Positions 18,468-28,283 are shown, counted from the first letter of the stretch. The stretch: DNA of 38,959 nt from Comamonadaceae bacterium (GCA_008080595.1 VIKI01000009.1:1-38959); one strand, 5' to 3'. Notes: a model not told the origin generated them from the letters alone. Numbers and translations: made by a program.

Positions 18468-20294
18468 TCAGCGGCGTGACAACGTGGCCCAGGCTTGCGT
18501 GAGTTGCTTCACCAGGTCTTGCGGCTTGTGCACCATGGCATAGCCGTTCTGGCCAAACAGCATGGGCAGGTAGTCATGGGCTTTTTCGTCGATGGTGACG
18601 CAAAACGGAATCAAACCCGCAGCGTGCGCTTCACGTACTGCCTGACGTGTGTCTTCCAGACCATAGCGGCCTTCGTAAATGTCCATGTCATTGGGTTTGC
18701 CATCCGTGAGCAGCATCAGCAAGCGTTTGCGCTCGGGTCGATCTGCCAGTTGCAGGGTAGCGTGGCGAATGGCCGCGCCCATGCGGGTGTAATAACCGGG
18801 TTTGATGGCCCCGACGCGGGCACGGCTGGCATCGCTCCAAGTCTCATCAAAAGTTTTTAGGTGCTGCATGCGTACATGCTGCCGGCGCACCGAGCTGAAA
18901 CCCCAGATGGCGAACGGGTCTCCCGCAGCGTGCAGTGCTTCACCAAACACAAACAGCGCGTCACGGATCACATCGATCACTCGCGCTTGTGCCGTCGCGT
19001 AGGCATCGGTGGACAAAGACAAATCGGCCAACAAAAGCGTGGCCAGACTGCGGTCAAGCCGGGCCCGGCGCATGTAGATCGGTGGCGTGTCGCTGAAAGG
19101 TGTGGCAACGTCCAGCTGGTCGGCGTGAAAGCGCACCCAGGCATCCAGGTCAACATCATCCCCGCTGTCCTGACCCTGCACGGCGCGTGGGGCATCGCGC
19201 AGGGTCTCCAAACGGCGGCGCAGATGTTTGGCCGTCTGGCGCAGAACCGCCGAGGGCGCAAACGGCACACAATGTTGCGCCTGCATCACCTGCACCAGGC
19301 AATGCCCTGGCTGCAACCGGGCGCACCGATAGTCCCATTCAGGCAGGGCCATACCAGGGCCTACGGGCGTGTCATCGGCACTGCTGCTGGGTAAATCCAG
19401 GTCGAATTTGACACGCGAGGCCAGTGTTTGTCCATCGGGAGCGACGGACAACTTGTCCATGTCGTTGGCTGCGTTCAAGGCGTTGCCGTCTTCTTCATCG
19501 TCAGAACTGCGGTTAACGTGAACCATTTCACTCCAAGACATCAGCGCTTCAGCCCGAAATGGCAACACCATGGCGTTGCGACTTTGTTCGTGGGAGCTGG
19601 CCTGGGTGCGGCGGCGCTGCTTGTCCTTGAGCGCAGCTGCTTGCTGGTGCGCCTCTGCGGCTTTCTGGCTAGTCGAGCGATTTTCTGTGCCCGTGGCACT
19701 GGCGCTCAGCCACAACCAGACAGCGGCAACATCCTGAGGCTGACAGGCGTGCGGTGCATGACTCTGCCCTATTAAAGCGGCCTGAACGGCAGCTTCCGCT
19801 TGCGCCGCCACCCCTTGCAAATGGGACGGATCGGGGCGTTGCGCCAGGTGGGCCAGCAACAGCGCCTGGTATCTTGCAACAAAGCCAGGAAACTGCGCCA
19901 GCGCCGTTTGGCTCGCCATCAGGTTGTCGTTGATCCAGTCACCTCGATGCACAAAACACGCCGACAGCATGGCCAGCCAAAGGTACAGGTCATGGTTGAG
20001 TTGTTCCTTGGCAAACACAGCCAGTATGGCGGGTAGCGCCAACACATCTGGTTCCAGCTGGGCCGTATCGGCACGTTGGCCGCTGCCCGCCAGTTTTTGC
20101 AGCCAGTGCCGCTGACCACCAACCACCTGCATGGAGGCAGGGGTAAAACGCAGTGCAGCTGGGCCACCGGCAATGCGGAAAAAGATGCCAATAAGCTTGT
20201 GCATGTCCTGCAGCTGTACCGCCGCGCCGGGGTGATCCAGACGGGTCACCTTGGTGATGGCCTGATGCCACCAGCGTCCGACCAGTTCTTCCAT
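18468..20294 (-). CDS. norD: NO reductase activation protein NorD (VWA domain)
   Basis: This 608-residue cytoplasmic protein is needed with the NorQ ATPase to activate NO reductase, probably in insertion of the non-haem iron. The C-terminal von Willebrand A domain carries the MIDAS motif DLSLS at 424-428 and later LTDGKPND. The middle (about 200-310) is low-complexity and acidic or polar, as in other NorD proteins. Its ATG shares one base with the stop of the upstream Fe-S gene (TGATG), so it is translationally coupled as the last gene of the nor operon. It is convergent with nnrS. Confidence 0.92.
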   Translation of the reverse strand: MEELVGRWWHQAITKVTRLDHPGAAVQLQDMHKLIGIFFRIAGGPAALRFTPASMQVVGGQRHWLQKLAGSGQRADTAQLEPDVLALPAILAVFAKEQLNHDLYLWLAMLSACFVHRGDWINDNLMASQTALAQFPGFVARYQALLLAHLAQRPDPSHLQGVAAQAEAAVQAALIGQSHAPHACQPQDVAAVWLWLSASATGTENRSTSQKAAEAHQQAAALKDKQRRRTQASSHEQSRNAMVLPFRAEALMSWSEMVHVNRSSDDEEDGNALNAANDMDKLSVAPDGQTLASRVKFDLDLPSSSADDTPVGPGMALPEWDYRCARLQPGHCLVQVMQAQHCVPFAPSAVLRQTAKHLRRRLETLRDAPRAVQGQDSGDDVDLDAWVRFHADQLDVATPFSDTPPIYMRRARLDRSLATLLLADLSLSTDAYATAQARVIDVIRDALFVFGEALHAAGDPFAIWGFSSVRRQHVRMQHLKTFDETWSDASRARVGAIKPGYYTRMGAAIRHATLQLADRPERKRLLMLLTDGKPNDMDIYEGRYGLEDTRQAVREAHAAGLIPFCVTIDEKAHDYLPMLFGQNGYAMVHKPQDLVKQLTQAWATLSRR

Positions 20295-21235
20295 CAGTGC
20301 AGCTCTGATTGTTCGCGCTGGCGTTGGCGCAAGGTTTCACGCAGGGCCTCCACACCCACTTGCCATTCCAGTGTCGGGGTGCGCTGCTGCGCTTGCTGCG
20401 TGGCATCACACACCGTCAAACACTGGCCGCACTGCACACACGAAAACATCATGCGCTTGATGTTGCGTGGGTTCAAACGCATGGGGCAGGCGTTGTCACA
20501 CGCGGAACCGCGCGGGGCATCGCAGGTTTTGCACTCACGTGCGCGTTCCCGGGCAAACGCCACCACCATGCCTTTGGGGTTGGCCATCCAGGCCAGGCTT
20601 TGAAATAAACCCACAGCGCAACCGAAGCGGCAAAACAAGTGGCGGGCAAACGCAAATTCCAGCGTAAAGACCGTGCTGGCAATCAACAAAAATCGGGATT
20701 GATGGGGTGTCAGCGTGCCTTCTATCAAGCCACCCCAAATGATGGTAGGCGGCAGCAGATAGGTGAGCAAGGTGATGGCCCAGACAAAACCCATCAGGGC
20801 ACAACTCACACCAAACAGCGGCCACCAGCCTGAATTGGGGGTGAGGCCCGGTCTAGGTGTGGGGCTTTTGTCCCAGATGCTCAATTTGCCGCAGGCACGC
20901 TGCAGCAGCTTGTTGAGCCCCTCCACCATCGAAAAATGTGGGCACAGCCAGCCGCAGTACAGCCGACCATAACGGTAGGCCATGCCCAAAAACACGGCAA
21001 TGAACAACAATGCGGGTACAAAGGCACGCCAAACCAGTTGCAGCGCGGCATCCGTGGCACTGATTTCTCCGTTTGCCAGCGCATCAATGCCCAGCGACCA
21101 GCGCTGCCCCAAAAACCAGAGCTGGGTGTCGCTCAAGTCAAAGCGCAACAGGTTGAGTGCCGGGGCCAACACAAACAGCGCAAAAAAACCTGTTTGCGTG
21201 AACAACCGCCAGCTCTGCATGCTGGCTGGATTCAT
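20294..21235 (-). CDS. Membrane-bound 4Fe-4S protein between norQ and norD (NapH/CcoG-like)
   Basis: This 313-residue protein has about five membrane segments and several cysteine motifs. YCGWLCPH and FCRFGCAVG are the CxxxCP-type motifs near membrane helices seen in NapH/NosR/CcoG proteins. They are followed by two ferredoxin-like clusters, CKTCDAPRGSACDNACP and CVQCGQCLTVCD. It overlaps norQ by 4 bp and norD by 1 bp, so it is firmly embedded in the nor operon. A role in electron delivery or iron-centre maturation for NorCB is attractive but inferred; the canonical nor operon (norCBQD, with norEF in some species) lacks it. It should not be called ccoG, since a separate CcoG is encoded at 15564. 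Confidence 0.85.
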   Translation of the reverse strand: MNPASMQSWRLFTQTGFFALFVLAPALNLLRFDLSDTQLWFLGQRWSLGIDALANGEISATDAALQLVWRAFVPALLFIAVFLGMAYRYGRLYCGWLCPHFSMVEGLNKLLQRACGKLSIWDKSPTPRPGLTPNSGWWPLFGVSCALMGFVWAITLLTYLLPPTIIWGGLIEGTLTPHQSRFLLIASTVFTLEFAFARHLFCRFGCAVGLFQSLAWMANPKGMVVAFARERARECKTCDAPRGSACDNACPMRLNPRNIKRMMFSCVQCGQCLTVCDATQQAQQRTPTLEWQVGVEALRETLRQRQREQSELH

Positions 21236-22020
21236 GTACCGTCACCAAACAGCGCACGCACCACTTCACCCAAAGCCTGCGCCGTGGTCAGGTCATCCGT
21301 CAGCGCGTCAATGATGGCAGCTTGGCAAGCAAGCTGCAGCGGCAAACCCGACGCGATCAGCCGCCCAGCTGACACCAGCAAGCGGGTGCTGGCGGTTTCT
21401 TCCAGGTCATGCTCTGTCAGCGTGCGCAAGGCTTTGGCCAATTGCACCAATTGTTTGGCATGAGCCTCGGAAATACCGGACTCAAAACGCACAATGTCCA
21501 GCTCGACCTGTGGGCTGGGATAGTTCATGCTCAGGCTGACAAAGCGCTGGCGGGTGCTCGGTTTGAGCCCTTTGAGCAGATTCTGGTAACCCGGGTTGTA
21601 AGAGATCACCAGCATGAACTCTGCCGGTGCCGCCAGCTGTTCGCCGGTGCGCTCAATCGGCAAAATGCGCCGGTCATCGGCCAGCGGGTGCAACACCACC
21701 GTGGTGTCCTTGCGCGCCTCCACCACCTCATCAAGGTAACAGATGGCCCCCAGCCGCACGGCGCGGGCCAGTGGCCCGTCCGACCAGTGTGTGCTGCCGT
21801 TGCCAATCAAAAAGCGCCCCACCAGATCAGCCGCACTCAGATCATCGTGGCATGACACCGTGACCAGTGGCCGACTCAGGCGCGCCGCCATGTGCTCGAC
21901 AAAGCGGGTTTTGCCGCACCCCGTCGGGCCCTTGATGAGCAACGGCAATTGTTTGCGCCAGGCATGCTCAAACAAGGTGCATTCACCCGCTTGCTCGGCA
22001 TAAAACGGAAGGCTGGACAT
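21232..22020 (-). CDS. norQ: NO reductase activation ATPase NorQ (MoxR-type AAA+)
   Basis: This 262-residue MoxR-family AAA+ ATPase works with NorD to assemble active NO reductase. It has Walker A GPTGCGKT (31-38), a Walker B-like segment ICYLDEV, and the sensor region MLVISYNPGYQNLLKGLKPSTRQRFV that is diagnostic for NorQ/CbbQ. The ATG at 22020 is preferred; a GTG two codons upstream is also possible. It starts 10 bp after the norB stop and overlaps the following Fe-S gene by 4 bp. Confidence 0.93.
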   Translation of the reverse strand: MSSLPFYAEQAGECTLFEHAWRKQLPLLIKGPTGCGKTRFVEHMAARLSRPLVTVSCHDDLSAADLVGRFLIGNGSTHWSDGPLARAVRLGAICYLDEVVEARKDTTVVLHPLADDRRILPIERTGEQLAAPAEFMLVISYNPGYQNLLKGLKPSTRQRFVSLSMNYPSPQVELDIVRFESGISEAHAKQLVQLAKALRTLTEHDLEETASTRLLVSAGRLIASGLPLQLACQAAIIDALTDDLTTAQALGEVVRALFGDGT

Positions 22021-22030
22021 GGGCACAGAC

Positions 22031-23945
<1,915 letters not shown>

Positions 23946-24022
23946 CTTGAAAAACTCCTGTGATCGATGGTTGGAAAGTTAAAACACGCTTGATGCAAGT
24001 CCCTGAAGCTGTACCTGGGTTG

Positions 24023-24283
24023 TCAATTTCGGGCGAAGTCAATCACGATGGCACCGGGCTCACGCTGCACGTACTGGATGCGCACGGCTTCGCCATAACG
24101 ATCACCGAGTTGATGCAACAAAGGTATCGGGTCATGGTCATTGCAAAAACGCATGGTCTCGCCAGGTTGCAACGCATCCAGTGCGCCAAAAATAGCCGCA
24201 TGGCGAAAGCGTTTGGCTACACCGCGTGCGTCAAATGGGTAAATCGCCTCAGGGGTCAGGTGGCCGGTTGCACAAGAACTCAT
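24023..24283 (-). CDS. DUF2249 domain protein at the head of the nor operon
   Basis: This 86-residue protein starts at the ATG at 24283, with GGAG 7 bp upstream; an earlier TTG at 24295 would overlap that ribosome site. It reads DARGVAKRFRHAAIFGALDALQPGETMRFCNDHDPIPLLHQL, the DUF2249 pattern, a small alpha/beta TusA-like fold with a conserved NDHDP. Such proteins often sit in denitrification and NO-response clusters. It is the first gene of the six-gene nor operon. The biochemical role is unknown; metal or haem chaperoning has been a common guess, and nothing in the sequence decides it. Confidence 0.85.
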   Translation of the reverse strand: MSSCATGHLTPEAIYPFDARGVAKRFRHAAIFGALDALQPGETMRFCNDHDPIPLLHQLGDRYGEAVRIQYVQREPGAIVIDFARN

Positions 24284-24304
24284 GCTTGTCTCCAAATAAA
24301 TTTA

Positions 24305-24327
24305 AAGATTCATTTTAGATGAATCAT
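24305..24327. promoter_or_regulatory. Candidate NsrR operator ahead of the nor operon
   Basis: This 23-bp site has left half AAGATTCATTT (10/11 to the NsrR half-site AAGATGCATTT) and right half AGATGAATCAT (8/11 to AAATGCATCTT), one base apart. It contains a perfect inverted repeat GATTCAT-N5-ATGAATC. Read on the minus strand, TAAAAT (24312-24317) within it could be the -10 box of the nor promoter, so repressor binding would block transcription. It is 22 bp upstream of the DUF2249 start codon. Confidence 0.62.
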
Positions 24328-24366
24328 ATTGAAAATACGCCTATGGAAGCTGCAAATAGCGCGGTC

Positions 24367-24416
24367 TAGTTCTTCAGAACTATGGTCTGCACAGCGCACC
24401 TAGTTCTATTGAACAG
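24367..24416 (+). promoter_or_regulatory. Two NarL-like 7-2-7 boxes upstream of narK1
   Basis: Box 1 (24367-24382) is TAGTTCT-TC-AGAACTA, a perfect palindrome. Box 2 (24401-24416) is TAGTTCT-AT-TGAACAG. Centres are 34 bp apart. The heptamer TAGTTCT fits the E. coli NarL heptamer TACYYMT except at position 3, and the 2-bp spacing is the 7-2-7 layout of NarL sites. The same two boxes with the same spacing occur upstream of narG. With a start point inferred near 24474 they centre at about -99.5 and -65.5. Confidence 0.6.
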
Positions 24417-24431
24417 CCGCAACCGTTCCAC

Positions 24432-24467
24432 AGAGGGATATCACAACCGGCAGGCAAAACCTACAGT
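24432..24467 (+). promoter_or_regulatory. Inferred narK1 core promoter (AGAGGGATA ... TACAGT)
   Basis: TACAGT (24462-24467) is taken as the -10 box. No -35 hexamer lies at the proper distance, which suggests an activator-dependent promoter. AGAGGGATA (24432-24440) sits where a class II activator would bind, at about -42 to -34, and is shared at identical spacing by the narG promoter. No FNR box (TTGAT-N4-ATCAA) is present at -41.5. AGGGATA itself resembles an inverted NarL heptamer at 6 of 7 positions. Confidence 0.5.
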
Positions 24468-24494
24468 CTTGGCAACCCAAAAGGAGTTTTTGAT

Positions 24495-25748
24495 ATGACC
24501 AAGAAAGGGCAAGCCCTGTCGGTGCTGATCTCCAGCACCTTCGCCTTCACCGTGTGTTTCATGGTGTGGATGATGTTTGCAGTGATCGGCATTCCGATCA
24601 AAAAAGCGCTCGACCTCAACGCAACCCAATCGGGTTTGTTGATGGCCATGCCGGTGTTGACCGGTTCGCTGATTCGCGTGCCACTGGGCATCTGGACTGA
24701 CAAGTTTGGCGGGCGTATTGTGTTTGCCGTGCTGATGGCCTGTACCGTGATTCCCATCTGGATGATGACCTACGCCACCGCCTATTGGCACTACCTGGTG
24801 ATTGGCCTGTTTGTGGGCCTGGCCGGTGGGTCGTTCTCGGTGGGTACACCTTATGTGGCACGCTGGTTCCCGAAAAAACAGCAAGGCTTTGCCATGGGTA
24901 TCTTTGGCATGGGCAACGCTGGTGCAGCTCTGAACAAGTTTATTGCACCAGCGCTGGTGGTGGGTTTCGGCTGGACCATGGTGCCCAAGGTGTACGCCAT
25001 GATCATGTTGGGCACGGTGATCATGTTCTGGTTTTTTTCACACAGCGACCCAGCTCACCACGCCGCCAAACAGGTGTCCTTCATGGCACAACTGAAAGCC
25101 CTGAAAGACCCTACCGTCTTCAAATATTGCCAGTACTACAGCATTGTGTTTGGCGGCTATGTGGCCTTGTCACTATGGATGGTGCAGTACTACGTGGGCG
25201 AATTCGGCATGGACATTCGCACCGCTGCCTTGCTGGCTGCGGCCTTCTCACTGCCTGGCGGCGTACTACGCGCCGTGGGTGGTTGGCTGTCTGACAAATA
25301 CGGTGCCCACGCCATGACCTGGTGGGTGCTGTGGGTGAGCTGGATTTGCCTGTTTTTGCTGAGCTATCCACAAACCGATTTCACCATTGCCACCGTGGAT
25401 GGCCCGAAAACCTTTCATATCGGTCTGAACGTTTACCTCTTCACCATTCTGATGTTCACCCTGGGCGTGGCCTGGGCCTTTGGTAAAGCCAGCGTGTTCA
25501 AGTACATCAGTGACGACTACCCCCACAACATCGGCGCGGTCAGCGGCATTGTGGGCCTGGCCGGTGGCATGGGCGGTTTCCTGTTGCCCATCATGTTTGG
25601 CGGCTTGATGGACCTGACCGGCATTCGCTCCAGCGCCTTCATGCTGATGTACGGCGTGGTCTGGGTCTCGCTGATCTGGATGTACTGGACTGAAGTGCGC
25701 TCCAAAGAATACATGAACAAATCGGCCATCCATGCCGTAGCGGCCTGA
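24495..25748 (+). CDS. narK1: Nitrate transporter NarK1 (MFS, nitrate/proton symporter type)
   Basis: This 417-residue major-facilitator protein with about 12 membrane helices belongs to the nitrate/nitrite porter family. The nitrate signature in helix 5 is visible in GGSFSVGTPYVARWFP and GIFGMGNAGAALNKF, and the MFS loop motif in GIWTDKFGGR. The type I (NarK1) group is thought to bring nitrate in with protons, which starts respiration. AAAAGGAG precedes the ATG by about 8 bp. It lies 22 bp before narK2, with which it is probably co-transcribed. It is divergent from the nor operon and preceded by the NarL-like promoter module. Confidence 0.9.
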   Translation: MTKKGQALSVLISSTFAFTVCFMVWMMFAVIGIPIKKALDLNATQSGLLMAMPVLTGSLIRVPLGIWTDKFGGRIVFAVLMACTVIPIWMMTYATAYWHYLVIGLFVGLAGGSFSVGTPYVARWFPKKQQGFAMGIFGMGNAGAALNKFIAPALVVGFGWTMVPKVYAMIMLGTVIMFWFFSHSDPAHHAAKQVSFMAQLKALKDPTVFKYCQYYSIVFGGYVALSLWMVQYYVGEFGMDIRTAALLAAAFSLPGGVLRAVGGWLSDKYGAHAMTWWVLWVSWICLFLLSYPQTDFTIATVDGPKTFHIGLNVYLFTILMFTLGVAWAFGKASVFKYISDDYPHNIGAVSGIVGLAGGMGGFLLPIMFGGLMDLTGIRSSAFMLMYGVVWVSLIWMYWTEVRSKEYMNKSAIHAVAA

Positions 25749-25770
25749 TCTTTCCCAACCAAGGATTCAC

Positions 25771-27402
25771 ATGAATCAAATTTCTTCTTACTCCAAGGCT
25801 GACATTGCCGACTGGCGCCCCGAAGACTCTGCTTTCTGGGAATCCAAAGGCAAACACATCGCCAGTCGCAACCTCTGGATCTCCATCCCGAACCTGCTCG
25901 TCGCCTTTGCTGTCTGGGCCATGTGGGGCATCATCACCGTACAGATGCTGAACCTGGGCTTTCCGTTCAAGCCCGCAGAAATGTTCACCCTGACCGCCAT
26001 CGCCGGTTTGATGGGAGCCACCTTTCGAATTCCTGCCTCGTTCTTCATCCGCCTCTCAGGCGGGCGCAACACCATCTTTTTGACCTCGGCGCTGCTGATG
26101 ATTCCTGCGGTCTGGACCGGCATGGCCTTGCAGGACAAAACCACGCCACTCTGGGTATTTCAGGCCTGCGCCTTCCTGAGCGGCATAGGTGGCGGCAACT
26201 TTGCCTGCTCCATGTCCAACATTTCGGGTTTTTACCCCAAGCGCCTGCAGGGCACAGGCCTGGGCTTGAATGCCGGATTGGGCAATTTTGGAGTCACCAC
26301 CATGCAGGTGCTGATTCCGCTGGTGATGACCATCGGCCTGTTTGGTGCCGTGGGCGGCGGCTCCATGGTGCTGACCAAAGACAGCGGTTGGATCATGGGC
26401 AAGATTCTGGCCGGCACACCCACCTTCATCCAAAACGCCGGTTTCATCTGGGCTGCCATCTTGTCACCACTGGTGGTGGCCGCCTGGTTTGGCATGAACA
26501 ACCTGCTACCTCTGTCTCCCAACTACGGTGGCACGTTGGCCGCATTTGCCAAGATCATCTACTTGTGGGGTATCACCTGCGTGATTGGCGGCTTCGGGCT
26601 GTACCTTTACCTGCCAGCACCGACCGGATTGGGCTTGTTGAACATGTGGGTGGCCTTGCCCCTGACCATCGTGGCCACGCTGATCGCCATGCGACTGGCC
26701 GCTTTTGGCGAGATGAAGGACAACATTGCCAAGCAGTTCGAAATTTTCAAGAACAAACACACCTGGTCCCTGACACTGCTGTACCTCGTGACCTTCGGCT
26801 CGTTCATTGGTTTCTCCATGGCATTGCCACTGTCGATTGCGGTGATTTTTGGCATCAGCCATGTGCCTGATGCGGCTGGGGTCATGCAACACACCCTGAA
26901 GAACCCGAATGCGCCGTCCGCCCTGACCTACGCCTGGATTGGCCCATTTGTCGGTGCCCTGATCCGCCCGGTGGGTGGCTGGATTGCGGACAAAGTCGGT
27001 GGCTCCATCGTCACACAAGTCATTTCAGCCGTTATGGTCGGTGCCTCTGTGGGTGTGGGCTACGTGATGATGCAAGCCTACGGCTCGGCCACGCCAGAGC
27101 AGTATTTCTCCAGCTTCATGTGGTTGTTTGTACTGTTGTTTGCAGCCAGCGGCATCGGCAACGGCTCCACCTTCCGTACCGTGGGCGTGATTTTTGACCG
27201 CCAGCAAGCCGGCCCGGTGCTGGGCTGGACATCTGCCGTGGCGGCCTACGGTGCTTTCATTGCCCCGGTGGTGATTGGTGCCCAGATCAAGGCGGGCACA
27301 CCCCAAACCGCCATGTACGGCTTTGCCATCTTCTACGCCCTGTGTCTGGTGCTGAACTGGTGGTTCTACCTGCGCGTCGGGTCTGAGATCAAGAACCCTT
27401 GA
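25771..27402 (+). CDS. narK2: Nitrate/nitrite antiporter NarK2
   Basis: This 543-residue major-facilitator protein is more like E. coli NarK. The nitrate signatures are GGGNFACSMSNISGFYPKRLQG and LGLNAGLGNFGVTTMQ, with a second glycine-rich repeat in the C-terminal half (GSFIGFSMALPLSI, FAASGIGNGSTFRTV). It is longer than NarK1 because of an N-terminal cytoplasmic extension (about 30 residues) and longer central loops. The type II group exchanges external nitrate for internal nitrite, matching membrane-bound NarGHI. The pair narK1-narK2 ahead of narGHJI is a common arrangement in Pseudomonas and Burkholderiales. Confidence 0.9.
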   Translation: MNQISSYSKADIADWRPEDSAFWESKGKHIASRNLWISIPNLLVAFAVWAMWGIITVQMLNLGFPFKPAEMFTLTAIAGLMGATFRIPASFFIRLSGGRNTIFLTSALLMIPAVWTGMALQDKTTPLWVFQACAFLSGIGGGNFACSMSNISGFYPKRLQGTGLGLNAGLGNFGVTTMQVLIPLVMTIGLFGAVGGGSMVLTKDSGWIMGKILAGTPTFIQNAGFIWAAILSPLVVAAWFGMNNLLPLSPNYGGTLAAFAKIIYLWGITCVIGGFGLYLYLPAPTGLGLLNMWVALPLTIVATLIAMRLAAFGEMKDNIAKQFEIFKNKHTWSLTLLYLVTFGSFIGFSMALPLSIAVIFGISHVPDAAGVMQHTLKNPNAPSALTYAWIGPFVGALIRPVGGWIADKVGGSIVTQVISAVMVGASVGVGYVMMQAYGSATPEQYFSSFMWLFVLLFAASGIGNGSTFRTVGVIFDRQQAGPVLGWTSAVAAYGAFIAPVVIGAQIKAGTPQTAMYGFAIFYALCLVLNWWFYLRVGSEIKNP

Positions 27403-27454
27403 CCTGCGCAGCACCGGCTTTCACAACACTCACCCGATGGATGCCAATTGCTTC

Positions 27455-27504
27455 CAAATTAATAGCTATCTGCGCTTGATTCATAAGCGCTACAGACCTA
27501 TTTA
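27455..27504. repeat. Comamonadaceae-type extragenic repeat, copy A
   Basis: This copy has TTAATAGCT (27459-27467) and AGCGCTA (27486-27492), starting 27 bp apart, exactly as in the two other copies in the window. It contains a perfect inverted repeat GCGCTT-N7-AAGCGC and is followed by CAGACCTATTT. It lies between the ends of narK2 and brnA. Similar elements are familiar to me from intergenic regions of Comamonadaceae; whether they have a formal name I do not know. Confidence 0.7.
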
Positions 27505-27532
27505 ACTCACAACATCAAACAGATTCAGCGTC

Positions 27533-27877
27533 TCACACCGCTGAATGGGTGCGCAACCAGTCCCGCATGGCCTCATTGACCCGCGTCTGCCAGCCTTTGC
27601 CACTGGCCTTCAGTACGGCCAACACGTCAGCGTCAAACCGGATGGTGGTGGGCACTTTGAGTGGCTTGTCTTTGGGGCCACGCTTGCGCATGGCGCAAAG
27701 TTGCGCATACACCTCGGGCGAAAAGAACTCGCTCGCGGGCTTGGCACGGGCAAACCACTCGTCGTCGAGTTCAAAGGTATCCGGGTCGGCGGCAATGCCA
27801 GCATTGATCTGGATTTCTTCTTCTGGAGTCGGCATGATGATGACCCGCCCAGAGCGGGTTTTAATGGTTTTTTGCAT
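27533..27877 (-). CDS. brnA: BrnA-type antitoxin
   Basis: This 114-residue protein has a C-terminal ribbon-helix-helix-like DNA-binding region (about 70-112, KVPTTIRFDADVLAVLKASGKGWQTRVNEAMRDWLRTH), the signature of BrnA antitoxins. The N-terminal part (RSGRVIIMPTPEEEIQINAGIAADPDTFELDDEWFARAKPASEFF) is the toxin-neutralising and linker region. Its start overlaps the end of the toxin gene by 17 bp, giving the toxin-first order typical of brnTA, with the antitoxin expected to autorepress the operon. The pair is inserted between narK2 and narG on the opposite strand. Confidence 0.87.
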   Translation of the reverse strand: MQKTIKTRSGRVIIMPTPEEEIQINAGIAADPDTFELDDEWFARAKPASEFFSPEVYAQLCAMRKRGPKDKPLKVPTTIRFDADVLAVLKASGKGWQTRVNEAMRDWLRTHSAV

Positions 27878-28130
27878 AGCGTTTTACCTCTCGTGGGTTG
27901 GCTTTTCTCAGACTGATGAGGCGGATTTTGGTTTCGCGGAAACAAAAAATCAGCACATGGACGCGCAAGGCAATCAGCCCCGTAGCAATAAACCGTGTCT
28001 CGCTGTAGTTCCGACGAGAATCTGCCTCGATCTGGGCAGTGTCCCACTCAAAACCATCAGCCAACTCAAACCACACCTGATGCTTGGTGACGTTTTCAGC
28101 CAGTTTCTTGGGGTCATGTTCGTAGCGCAT
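27861..28130 (-). CDS. brnT: BrnT-type ribonuclease toxin
   Basis: This 89-residue BrnT toxin is a RelE-like-fold ribonuclease. Family features are the start YEHDPKKLAENVTKHQVWFELA, the region SRRNYSETRFIATGLI, and the conserved basic segment RETKIRLISLRKANPREVKRY, whose arginines are needed for RNA cleavage in characterised BrnT. Length is normal, so it looks intact. It is the first gene of the brnTA pair. No clear palindromic operator was found just upstream, although the start is followed (leftward in transcription terms, upstream) by the 512-bp nar regulatory region. Confidence 0.88.
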   Translation of the reverse strand: MRYEHDPKKLAENVTKHQVWFELADGFEWDTAQIEADSRRNYSETRFIATGLIALRVHVLIFCFRETKIRLISLRKANPREVKRYAKNH

Positions 28131-28235
28131 GTCGCTATTGTATTAACACTAAGCCACAGCTGCAGCCTGTGATGCAACCGGCTTGCGTCGCCGCCCCTCT
28201 TCAATCATCCCCAGCATGGTGATGCCTCGAAGTTT

Positions 28236-28249
28236 TTGATCTTGATCAA
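28236..28249. promoter_or_regulatory. Perfect FNR/Dnr-type box
   Basis: TTGAT-CTTG-ATCAA is an exact match to the FNR/ANR/Dnr consensus and is the only perfect one I found in the window. It is centred about 265 bp upstream of the inferred narG start point and 112 bp upstream of the brnT start codon, too far for simple class II activation of either. It may serve an unannotated transcript starting near 28284 or an upstream narG promoter. The Dnr-like regulator at 37192 is a candidate binder. Confidence 0.65.
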
Positions 28250-28283
28250 TTGCGTCAGGTCGATGTTTGAGCCTGTTTACTAC

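Noticed and set aside
24366-24416. TAGTTC-N4-GAACTA as a LexA or FNR-type operator
   Set aside because: LexA needs CTGT-N8-ACAG and FNR needs TTGAT-N4-ATCAA; the 7-2-7 NarL reading fits better with the neighbouring genes.
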